Of a stretch of DNA of 64,000 bases, positions 39,560 through 51,000 are shown one piece after another. This DNA is from Conchocele bisecta (lineage: Eukaryota > Mollusca > Bivalvia > Lucinida > Thyasiridae). How positions within the stretch are numbered: the stretch's first letter is position 1; the number at the start of each line of letters is the position of its first letter. The notes beneath the pieces are model-generated. The model saw only the letters and a program-made list of their open reading frames with translations, made no database searches and was not told the DNA's origin. The position numbers were made by a program, and so were the translations under genes. The stretch is taken from assembly GCA_029237695.1 (NCBI GenBank), contig CM055274.1, forward strand, positions 66,461,484-66,525,483. The letters are read 5' to 3'.

Positions 39560-42500
39560 GAACGAGTCATTAAAGCTCAAGGTAAAGTCATCTATACGGG
39601 GCATACAACCACACAGCCAATGCTTAAAGCTCAACGTATAGTCAGATATACGGGGTCTACCACCACACCGACAATGCTTAAACTCCGAGGTATAGTCGGC
39701 TATACGTGGTCTACCACCACGCAGACAATGCTTAATCTCAAAGGTACAGTCAGCTATACGGGGTATACCACAATGCGGGTAACGCTTAAACTCCAAGGTA
39801 TAGTCAGCTATACGGGGTATACCACCACATAGACAATGCTTAAACTGCAAAGTATAGTCAGCTATACGCTTAAACTCCAATGTGTAGTCGGCTATACGGG
39901 GTATACCACCACACAGACAATACTTAAACTCCAAGGTATAGATAGCTATACGGGATATACCACCACATATACAATGTTTAAGCTCCAATGTATAGTCGGC
40001 TATAACAGATATACCATAACACAGACAATGATTAAACTCCAAGGCATAGTCAACTATACGGAATATACCAGCGCACAGACAATGGTTAAACTCCAAGGTA
40101 CAGCCAGCTATACGAGGTACACAGACAATGCTTAAACGCTAAGGTAAAGTCATATATACGGGGTGTACCACCACACAGGCAATGCTTTAACTCCAAAGTA
40201 CTGTCAGTTATACGAGGTACACAATGCTTAAACTCCAAACTATAGTCAGCTATACAGGGTATACCACGACACAGACAATGATTAAACTCCAAGGTATAGT
40301 CAGCTATACGGGGTATACCATGATACAGATAATACTTCAACGAGGTATACCACCATGCAGAAAATGCTGAAACGCCAAGGTGTAGTCAGCTATGCGAGGG
40401 ATACCACCATACAGACAATGCTTAAACTCCAATGTATAGTCAACTATATGGGACATACCACCACACAGACAATGCTTAAACTCCAAGGTACATGTATAGT
40501 CAGCTATACGAGGCATAACGCCACTCAAACAGTGATTAAACTCCAAGGTATAGTAAACTATACGGGGTATACCACCACACAGACAATGCTTAAACTCCAA
40601 GGTGTAGTCGGCTATACGGGGTATACCGTCACACAGACAAAGCTTACACTCCAACGTATGTCAGCAATACGGGGTATACCACCACTTAGACAATGCTTAA
40701 ACTCCAAGGCATAGTCACCTATACCGGATATTCCACATCATAGAGAATGCTTAAACTCCAACGTATAGTCAGCTATGCGGGGTCTACCACCACACAGTCA
40801 ATACTTAAATTCCAATGTATAGTCACCTATACGGGGTATACTACCACACAGACAATACTTATTATCCAATGTATAGTCAGCTATATGTGGTATACCACCA
40901 CTCATACAATGCTTAAACGCCAAGGTATATTCAGCTATATAAGGTATAGCACCACACAGACCATACTTAAACTCCAAGATATGGCATACCACTTAACAGA
41001 CAATAGTTAAACTACAAGGTATAGTCAGCTATACGAGGTATAACACCACACAAACATTGATTAAACTACAAGGTACAGTCAGCTTGACGGGATATACAGA
41101 CAATGCTTAAACTCCATGGTATAGTCAGCTATACGAGGTATACCACTACACAGACAATACTTAAACTGCAAGGTATAGTCAACTATACGGGTCATACTAC
41201 CACACAGACAATACTTAAACTCCAAGGTAAAGTCAACAATACGGTTTATACTACCACATAGACAATGCTTAAACACCAAGTTATAGTGAGCTATACGGTA
41301 TCTAAAACCACACAGACAATGCTTAAATACCAAGGTATATTGAGCTATACGGGGTCTACCACCACACAGACAATGCTTACATTCCAAGCTCTAGTCCGCT
41401 ATACGGAGCCTACCGGCACAACGTCAATACATAAATTGCAAGGTATATTCACCTATACAGGGTATACCACCACACAGACAATACTTAATCTCCAATGTAT
41501 AGTCAGCTATGCGGGTTATACCACCACTAAGACAATGCATAAATGCCAAGGTATATTCAGCTATAATAGGTATAACAACACACAGACAATACTTAAAGTA
41601 TAAGGTATAGCCAACTATATAAGATATAACAACACACAGACAACATTTAAACTCCAAGGTATAATCAGTTATACGCGGTATACCACGACTCAGACAATGC
41701 TTAAACTCCAAGGTATATTCAGCTAGACGGGGTATACCACCACACGGACAAAGCTTAAACTCCAAGGTATAGTCAGCTATACGGGTTATACCACCACACA
41801 CACAATGCTTAAACTCCAAGGTATAGTCGTCTATACGGGGTATACCACGACACGGGCAATGATTAAATTCCAAGGACAAGTCAGCTATACGGGGTATACC
41901 ACAACACGGGCAATTCTTTAACTCCAAGGTATAGTCAGCTATATGGGTTATACCACGACACGGGCAATGCCTAGACTCCAAGGTATAGTCAGATATACGG
42001 TATATACCACCACACAGACAATGCTTAAACTCTAAGGTGTATTAGGCTATACCGGGCATACCACCACACAGACAATGTTTAAATTCCAAGGTATTGTCGT
42101 CTATAGGAGATATACCACAATACAGTCAATGATTAAACTCCAAGGTATAGTCAGCTATACCGCATATTCAACCTCATAAAGAATGCTTAAACTCCAATGT
42201 ATAATCAATTATACGGGATGTACCACTACACGGACAATGCTTAAACTCCAATGTATAGTCATCTATACGGGGTATACCACCACGCAGACAATGCTTCAAC
42301 TCCAACGTATAGTCAGATATACGGGATATACCAGCACTGACAGACAATACTTAAACTCCAAAGTATGTCAACTATACTGGGTCTACCACTACACAGGCAA
42401 TGCTTAAACTCCAAGGTATAGTCAGCTATATGCGGTATAAGACCACTCAGACAATGATTAAACTCCAAAGTATGGTCACCTATACGGGATATACCACCAC

Positions 42501-45500
42501 ACAGACAGTACTTAAACTATGAGGTATAGTCAGCTGTGCGAGGTATACCACCACACAGACAATACTTGAACTCCAAGGTAAAGTCAACTATACGGGGTAT
42601 ACCACCACACAGACAATACTTAAACTCCAAGGTATAGTCTACAATTCGGAGTATACCACTACTCAGTCAATGTTTAAAACGCAAATATATAGTCAGCTAT
42701 ACAGGCTCTACCACCACACAGACACTGCGTAAACTCCAAGGTGTAGTCAGCTATACGGGTCTACCACCACAAAGTCAATACTTAAACTCCAAGGTATAGT
42801 CACCTATACGGGGTATACCACCACACATACTATGGTTAAATTGCGAGGTATATTCAGCTATACTGGGCTTACCACAACACAGACAATACTTAAACACCAA
42901 GGTAAAGTCAACAATTCGGGGCTTACCACCACACAGAAAATGCTTAAACTCCAAGGTATAGTCATCTATACGGGGTATACCACCACTCAGTCAATGCTTA
43001 AACGCAAATATATAGTCAGCTATACGGGGTTTACTACCACACACACAATACATAATCTCCAAGGTATACTCCGCTGTAAAACTATGCGTAAACGCCAAGG
43101 TATATTCAGCTATTTGAGGTATATCACCACACAGACAATACTTAAACTCCAATGTATGGTCATCTATACGTGGCACACCAACACACATACACTATTTAAA
43201 CTCCAAGGTATAGTATACCACACAAACAGTGATTAAGCTACAAGGTATAGTCAGCTAGACGGGGTATACAGACAATGCTTAAACTCCATTGTATAGTCAG
43301 CTATGCGAGGTATACCACCACACAGACAATACTTAAACTCCAAGGTATAGTCAACATACGGGGTATACCACCACACAGACAATGCTTAAACACTAATGTA
43401 AAGTCAGCTATGCGGGGTCTACCGCCACACAGACAATACTTAAGCTCCAAGGTATAGTCACCTATACAGGGTATACCACCACACATATACAATTTAATAT
43501 CCAAGGTGTAGTCAGCTATGCGGGTTATACCACCACTCAGACAATGCGTAAACGCCAAGGTATAGTCGGTTATACGGGGGATATCACCACACAGACGATG
43601 CTTAAACTGCAAGGTACTGTCGGCTGTATGTGGTACACCACCACACAGTCAATGCTTAAAATCCTAGGTATATCCAACTATACGGGGTATACAACCACAC
43701 AGACAATACTTAAACTCCAAGGTATAGTCAACTGTACGGGGTATACCACCACACAGACAATGCTTAAACTGCATGGTATAGTCAGCTAAACGGGGTGTAC
43801 CACCACAAAGGCAATGTTTAAACTCCAATGTATAGTCAACTATACGGGGTATACCACCACTTAGAGAATGCTTAAACTCCAAGGTATAGCCAGTTATACA
43901 GGGTATACCACCACACAGACAATGCTTAAACTCCAAGGTATAGTCATCTATACGCGGTATACCACCACTCAGTCAATGTTTAAACGCAAATATATAGTCC
44001 GATGTAAGGGGTATACCACCACCCAGATGATGCGTAAACGCCAAGGTATATTCAGCTATATGAGGTATACCACCACACAGACAATACTTAAACTCCAAGG
44101 TATGGTCATCTATACGGGGAAAACCACCACACAGGCAACATTTTAACTCCAAGGTATAGTATACCACACAAACAGTGATTAAGCTACAATGTATAGTCAG
44201 CTAGACGGGTTATAGTCACCTATACAGGGTATACCACCACACATATAATACTTACTCTCCAAGGTATAGTCAGCTATACGGGTTATACCACCACTAAGAC
44301 AATGCATAAACTCCAAGGTATATTCAGCTATACGAGGTATAACAACACACAGACAATACTTAAAATATAAGGTATAATCGGTTATACGCGGTATACCACG
44401 ATTCAGACAATGCTTAAACTCCAAGGTATAGTCAGTTATACGGGTCATACCACCGCTCAGACAATGTTTAAACGCCAAGGTATATTCAGTTATACGAGAT
44501 ATAACACAGACAATACTTAAAGTCTAAGGTATAGCCAACTATATATGCGACATACCACCACACAGACAACGCTTAAACTCCAAGGTATAGTCGGTTATAC
44601 GGGGCATACCACCACACAGACGATGCTTAAACTCAAAGGTGCATTCGGCTGAATGGGGTACACCACCACACAGTCAATGCTTAAACTCCTACGACTATAC
44701 GGGATATACAACCACACAGACAATACTTAAACTCCAAGGTATAGTCAACTGTACGGGGTATACCACCACACAGACAATGCTTAAACTGCAAGGTATAGTC
44801 AGCTATACGGGGTGTACCACCACAAAGGCAATGATTAAACTCCAATGTATAGTCAGCTATACAGGGTATACTACCACTTATACGATGCTTAAACTCCAAG
44901 GTATAGTCAGTTATACGGGGTATACCACCGCACAGACAATGCTTAGACTCCAAGGTATAGTCAGTTATGCGGGGTATACCACCACACAGAAAATGCTTAA
45001 ACTCAAAGGTATAGTCAGCTATGCAGGGCGTACGACCACACAGGCAATGAGTAAATTCCAAGGTATAGTCGTCTATACGGGGTATACCACCACACAGACA
45101 ATGCTTAAACTTCAAGGTATAGTCAGCTATACGGGGTTTACCACCACACAGACAATGCTTAAACTGCAAGGTATAGTCAGTTATACGGAGTATACCACCA
45201 CACAGACAATGCTTAAACTGCAAGGTATAGTCGGCTATACGGGGTATACCACCACACAGACAATGTTTAAACTCCAAGGTATAGTCAGTTATACGGGGTA
45301 TACCATCACACGGACAATGCTTAAACTGCAAGGTATAGTCAGTTATACGGGGTATACCACCACACAGACAATGCTTAAACTGCAAGGTATAGTCAGTTAT
45401 ACGGGGTATCCCACCACACAGACAATGCTTAAACTGCCAGGTATAGTCAGCTATACGGGGTATACCACAACACAGACAATGTTTAAACTCCAAGGTATAG

Positions 45501-45620
45501 TCAGCTATGCGGGGCATACCACCATGGAGACAATACTAAACTCCAAGGTATAGTCATATATACGGGGATAAAGTCAGCTATACGGGGTGTGCCACCAATG
45601 CTTTAAACTCCAAGGTATAG
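39560..45620. repeat. 54-bp minisatellite, array B (~6 kb)
   Basis: Same unit as array A, all in plus orientation, roughly 110 units of varied divergence. The block at about 44690-45540 is the most homogeneous and gives a 304-codon plus-strand frame of the 18-residue repeat (GYTTTQTMLKLQGIVSYT) and a 278-codon minus-strand frame (CGGIPRIADYTLEFKHCL). These frames are consequences of the 54-bp period. Confidence 0.93.
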
Positions 45621-45657
45621 GATAACATGCTTTTAAAACGTGTCAGGTTAGGATTAA

Positions 45658-46132
45658 AGGTACATACCCACTCAGTAGGTGCAAACTGTTATTTATAGGA
45701 GCTATATAAGTGTATATTTGTGTCACTATTCCACCAGTTCTAAAAATTACGAGTACCCGCTATACATATATAATGATTTAGTAATGTTTATTTTACTGAT
45801 AGTGATGCGCGGTTGTATCGGGCTATTTTCATATGTTAATGATGCATGATATTTTTTAATTATTTATACAAATTAAAATAGTATTTTCGACATCTTATAA
45901 AGTAAGATCATTGCACATCAAAATATAAATACAGATAATAAATAGTAATGTCCGTTGACATTTTAAGTAAACACTGTTATCGTCTCTATATCAGTGTGGC
46001 AATTTAACGTCTGATATAAAATGTATAATAATGCCGATCAATATGTGGGGAAATGGTGAATTAATGTTTAATTTGCCAATACATGTCTCTGATATAGGGA
46101 ACACGTTGTGCCTACTGAGTAGGCATGTACCT
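45658..46132. mobile_element. TTAA-type MITE, 475 bp
   Basis: Termini AGGTACATACCCACTCAGTA and inverse; perfect TTAA at 45654-45657 and 46133-46136. The interior matches the outer parts of 36032-38637 and gives the empty-site reference for that LINE insertion. There are no coding features. Confidence 0.8.
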
Positions 46133-46136
46133 TTAA

Positions 46137-47189
46137 CTTGTCTAGTAAATAGCATCGTGTTACGCTGAAGGAGACAATATGGGGAAATATAAAGAGAAAA
46201 ATCCATCTACTACATAATATGTATATACATATACAGTGTTTCATCGGCGTCGAACATCGGGCATAGGTCGATTAAATTTTGGATCTGAAATACTGGCATA
46301 TACAAAGCTATAATAGCGGAGGATTTGACCAAATAGAGGACGAATTGACCAAATAGTGGACGATTTGGGGCAGCGGGCGAGTTTACCAAAAATGGCGGAC
46401 GAATTGACCAAACGATTTGGTAAGATGTATGATGATCTTGGGTATGACTCAATGTATTCTAATAATGAGCAATAGTGATATTCCCCGGCATAGGCAAAAT
46501 CACTTTCCTTCATTTTCATATAGGCTAAGACACGGAATTGTCCTATACTCTAAGTCTGCCATACGACTGTACGTTGAAAATTCGTGGTGCTTTGACAGAC
46601 CGTGAAGATGCAAACATACATGGTATGATCATACATGGTATGATCTGGCAGACCAGACACGCATATTTGAAATCACGACCCGTCTGTGAATCTCCAGCTC
46701 TAATGTTCGTTTTTATTCGCGCACCTGTCAGTTCCACAATCCAACAATAGGGCACATTTAATCCAATATATTTACGTATGAACACACGGACGCTCACTTT
46801 AGAAGCTCGTGTCGGTTGCTGTCTTCCTTTTCGCTGTGTGACTTGGTTAAATAATAACTGCATACTAGCATATCTTCGAAAATGTAACTATTTCACATTG
46901 CACCTAAAACGTTTACCCTACTGTCGGCCATTTTTGCTATGAACTCTGGGAGCTGACCTTAGCAACACAGCGAAACGAAGTTCAGCAAGCGCTAAAGATG
47001 AAACGAATGTACAATGGCAGACTTATGGTACATGTTGCATACAATGTTTTTCATCACTGATTCTGTAACTTGTCAGAGTGAGAATATGCCATTGTTTTAC
47101 CAATTTCAGTGCTCCTTGACGTTGTTAAGGTAGCACGCGCTAATTCATCATCAGTAATAATCTGACGTAACTTCCGGCACGCGCGTGGC
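46137..47189. other. No gene recognised; short local repeats
   Basis: GACCAAATAG.GGACGATTTG words repeat at about 46328-46410, and ACATGGTATGATC is duplicated at about 46617-46645. No coding signal. Confidence 0.4.
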
Positions 47190-47194
47190 CAATT

Positions 47195-47395
47195 CTTGGG
47201 TCCATGCCCCATTCTCGGGCTCATATCCCATGTTCGGGTTGTCCCCGTTTTCGGGCTCATGCCCCATTTATGGGATTAGGCCGCTTTTCGGGCCTTGGTC
47301 ACTAGAATGGGGACTGATATCCCCCAAAACGCGACACAAACCCCATTTTCAGGCTCAGACCCAGTTATCGGGCTTGCCCATCCCATTTTAGTATA
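47195..47395. repeat. Degenerate ~24-bp tandem repeat
   Basis: CCCATTxTCGGGCTCATGCC-like words recur about eight times, a decayed minisatellite. Confidence 0.6.
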
Positions 47396-47679
47396 AAATT
47401 TAAATGACTGGATTTTTCACCATTCCTCACTCTGGCAAAGTAAAATCTCAAGACAACGTCTCCACGCTAATTTCCGTGAAAAATGCACAAAAACATAGCA
47501 GTAAGCTGATTTAAATTCTAGTTCTCATAGCAAGAACCGTTTAATATTTAGACTAATGATTATGTCTAACCAGAGTCACTTTTGGACATTACTCTATATT
47601 TAAATAGATATAACGTTTGATGGTGGAATTGCAGCATTACGAGTCACACTGATGAATAACTAGTTTGTAGATGCACACC

Positions 47680-48086
47680 CAGGCCCGTACGCAGGAATTA
47701 TTTTAGGGAGGGGGGGGGGGGGGGTGCGTTATCGACGGCGCGAAGGGCTAAACATTGTTTTTGCACATACACGGACAGACCTCGGTAGATTAACCCTATC
47801 AGCCCTAAGTAACTGGAATGGATATTGATTTGTTAATTTTGCAACCAATCTAAATCATCACACAATGATTTTCAGACCAGTCTATTTATGAACATGGAGT
47901 GTTTTTGTTCTCAAAATTATGAAAATTAATTGCAAAAAATGCAGATCCTGATGAGACGGCTCGTTACGAGCGGCTCATCTGGATCTACACTGTTTGCCAA
48001 TACCACTATACATGCCTGCGGGTTAAGAATGAAAGGGTTAAGGGGGTGCGTACGCACCCGTTGCACCCCCTCTGCGTACGGACCTG
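47680..48086. mobile_element. Small TIR element with 15-bp termini and G-run
   Basis: CAGGCCCGTACGCAG at 47680 matches the inverse of CTGCGTACGGACCTG at 48072-48086 (one difference). A run of about 17 G and GGTGCGT follow the left end, and AGGGGGTGCG-ACGCACCC near the right. A SINE-like fragment (GCAGATCCTGAT) is inside. No clear target duplication is visible. Confidence 0.5.
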
Positions 48087-49268
48087 AAATCTGTCTTCAT
48101 GGCAACACTTCGGCTAGTATCAGATGACCAACTGATATACTTACGCTAGACATTTAGGACTTGCATAAATTAATCGCATTACCGTTCATTGCGGGTTTTA
48201 AGAAACAGTCGTATGCACAGGTAGCAGTGACCAGTTGGCCGCCTGTTTCGTATAATGGCACCGGTTGAAATTTATAAATATTACACTTTCTGCTGATTAA
48301 AATTCATTTTAATTGTTTAATTATTATTTTGTAGTTGATTTTGTATTTTATTCAGATTTTACATCGTATTAATTGATGAATGCTCATTCCAGGGCCATCT
48401 GACCTGTTCCCATTGATCAGAAATGGGCAAATACGAATTGAGGGTATGTTGTGACAAAAAATAATCAAAACAACAGATTTTTATGGGAGTTTCAAACAAT
48501 AATTAATTTCAGAGAACGCTCATGGATGGGAACTGGTTTGCACCATGATTACATTTGCCTCTGGATGATGATTGAGAACACATGCAACACTCAATCTGTA
48601 GTTCCGCAAGTGACGTGGTACGGCATGGTTTTAAAGTGAATATTTTACTTCAGAATTGGATAATTTTAAAGAGGCTGCACCGAGATATTTCACATAGGTA
48701 AGGAGCACTAATAGAGCAGCATATTTGTGTTTATGTAACAACTTCTAGTGTATCTAGGTCACAAATGTCGAACGCATATTGCTGTTTGCCCACTTATTTG
48801 GAATATTGCATTAAATACATACTGTCCGAGGGAGTGAAATGGATAATTTTAAATTAACTGGTCACTGCCCCCACAACTGCGTAATCTATCCACACGGACA
48901 CTATAGTTAATCTACAATGTATTTCAAAAAGTACATTACTTGTGCCACTCATTTGAACCGTCTCGTGGACATTTGTTGTTTTAGCATTTAAAAGCTAAAT
49001 AAATTGTTGAAAGTTTATCAGATCTGTTATAAATACGTTCCCTGGACAGTTTGTAATCACCCTCTTCTCCTATATATTCGGTAATCTACAAACGCGAAAT
49101 TTGTTGTATCACTTCCAAATTACATCAACCGGAATGTTTTTCATTTTTGGCCATTATCTCTGTTTAAAACTTTAAATATAGCGAAACGAAATAACACAAT
49201 TTGGCTATAAATAAACATTTTAACTACAATAGTTCGGCGGTTTGCAATTTGTCTATAAATAAACGTTT
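48087..49268. other. No gene recognised
   Basis: AT-rich, no supported ORF or clear repeat. Confidence 0.4.
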
Positions 49269-49276
49269 TGACGTCA
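49269..49276. promoter_or_regulatory. CRE-like palindrome TGACGTCA
   Basis: A perfect cAMP-response-element word lies 84 bp upstream of the THAP-type ATG, in a locally GC-rich stretch (CGGAAGCTCCGCC, GGAGGCCGCG). This arrangement would fit an old promoter. Confidence 0.4.
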
Positions 49277-49359
49277 CAAACCGGAAGCTCCGCCAATTTG
49301 GAGGCCGCGTGCTATTGCACAATAGTTCCAATATCTCGATACACAAAACAAAACACATA

Positions 49360-49576
49360 ATGGTTGTGAAGTGTTCTATATACGGATGTAGTCATCGTAA
49401 ATATCGTGAAAGGACACTGGAATAGTATAGATTGCCTGCAGTAATCACAAATCAAGGTGTGGAATGCGAGAAACTGAGTTCGGATCGGACACGTGAATGG
49501 CTGGCTAGAATTGGACAAGAATTTGGGCACAAGAATATCCAAAATGTTCGGGTGTATTCGGCGCATTTTGTCCATG
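49360..49576 (+). pseudogene. THAP-domain first exon, decayed
   Basis: ATG gives MVVKCSIYGCSHRKY, the C-x4-C start of a THAP zinc finger. An in-frame TAG at 49423-49425 interrupts it. The same frame continues with RLPAVITNQG, DRTREWLARIGQ and VRVYSAHFVHG, matching the W and HFxxG landmarks, but the third zinc cysteine of the usual C-x2-HF is Tyr/Ser. A consensus donor GTAAGT follows at 49577. THAP domains bind DNA and occur in many animal regulators and in P-type transposases. The stop and lost ligand indicate a pseudogene. Confidence 0.6.
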
Positions 49577-49678
49577 GTAAGTCCTTGATATTATAAATAA
49601 TACGATAGTTCTACTTGTCAGCTGGTGAGACAATGTAAGCTGGTGTAATCATTATATTGTGTGTGAATCCCACCCAGA

Positions 49679-50048
49679 GCTCCAGATAAGCTGCGTATTT
49701 GCGTAAATACCCAATTAAAATTGCCATAAACCCAATTGAAATCGGAAGTATTGAGTATCAAAAAGCAATGAGAACATTTGTGGTACCTTTATCATGCTGC
49801 AGAAAACAATAAACAGACCACAATACAGCATATTTTTCTTATGTTTCCATGAAAACACATTCAAGGAGACAATTCTATTGAAATGCCAAGATATGTTTTC
49901 ATTTCGAAACAAACTATTCAATAATTGCTGTCTGTTGATGTGTAAACAGTAGTGTGATTTAATTTTACCCAATTAAAATTTCGAAATACCCAATTGCTTC
50001 AGAACTGATGGAGTAACAATACTCAATTACTAATTCCTTATCTGGAGC
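49679..50048. repeat. Short-TIR repeat (GCTCCAGATAAG ends)
   Basis: GCTCCAGATAAG at 49679-49690 is the inverse of CTTATCTGGAGC at 50037-50048. The interior has repeated TACCCAATTxAAATT words. Probably a MITE; no target duplication seen. Confidence 0.5.
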
Positions 50049-50410
50049 CATGCGGCCACCCACTGAATTATAATGTTTGACACCTGTGCTGTCACTGTAC
50101 TTAACATGCTTAAAGCCCCTATACGGCTCAAGTTGCCGAATTTGGCCTCCTATTGGGTTTTCCCACACATAAATCCAACAGGTTTCTATTTACACACACT
50201 TTGAAACTGTTTGCATTCATTTTGGTACAAAAATGAGTTTGTAGTCGATGAAAATATCAATATTTGTTGATAAACAAACAGCAGGTGCGTGTTTCAAAGC
50301 CCGATCGATTTTCCGATAGACGCTCGGGTCAACTCCTCAACTCCCCGATTCGCGGCCGATGAATTCCGATAGCCGGAGTTTATCGACTCGCTTCCGAGCC
50401 GAAGCCGTTG

Positions 50411-50604
50411 AGTAGTATATAAGAGTCACAATGATACCATCACCTCTGGAAGGCACCGGCTACGCGCGGCACCTTCCACAGCATGATGGTATCATTTGTG
50501 ACTCTTATATACTACTACCGCGAGACCATATATTTATGACATGAGAAGATACACCCTATTAGAGATAAAAATCCCTATGTTATGCTCAGTATATATATAC
50601 AACA
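50411..50604. repeat. Left terminal inverted repeat of Polinton 2, with hairpin
   Basis: Inverse of 63562-63755. The outer hairpin pairs 50411-50442 with about 50484-50516. The inner loop differs from copy 1 (GGCACCGGCTACGC versus GGTACCAGCTACGC). Confidence 0.93.
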
Positions 50605-51000
50605 ATCTGTCATACTTTTATTACGAATAAAATAACAACTGACACCCTATTGAAGATAAGAAATCCATAAGTTATACTCAGTATTTTACAGCAATCTGTC
50701 ACAAATATATACTGACACCCTATTAAAGACAAGTTATACTCAGTATATATATACAACAATCTGTCATACTTTTATTACGAATAAAATAACAACTGACACC
50801 CTATTAAAGATAAGAAATCTATAAGTTATACTCAGTATTTTACACCAATCTGTCACAAATATAAACTGACACCCTATTAAAGACAAGTTATCCATAAGTT
50901 ATACTAAGTATATTACAACAATCTGTCATATATTTATTACGAATAAATATAAACTTACACCCTATTGAAGATAAAAAATATATTGGTTATACTCAGTATA
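50540..51000 (+). promoter_or_regulatory. Six-copy direct repeat upstream of polymerase
   Basis: ACACCCTATT-AAGA starts near 50551, 50642, 50715, 50797, 50869 and 50957. Each is followed 20-30 bp later by TTATACTCAGTAT, the last directly before the ATG at 51001. CAATCTGTCA.A lies between. Spacing alternates between about 73 and 90 bp. Copy 1 has four. Confidence 0.65.

Noticed and set aside
44639..45553. 304-codon plus-strand and 278-codon minus-strand repeat proteins
   Set aside because: Both frames follow from the 54-bp period of a minisatellite and have no unique sequence, start context or domain.
50965..51000. Upstream in-frame Met for the copy 2 polymerase
   Set aside because: It lies within the reiterated non-coding leader and codes for repeat-derived residues; the ATG at 51001 is shared with copy 1.
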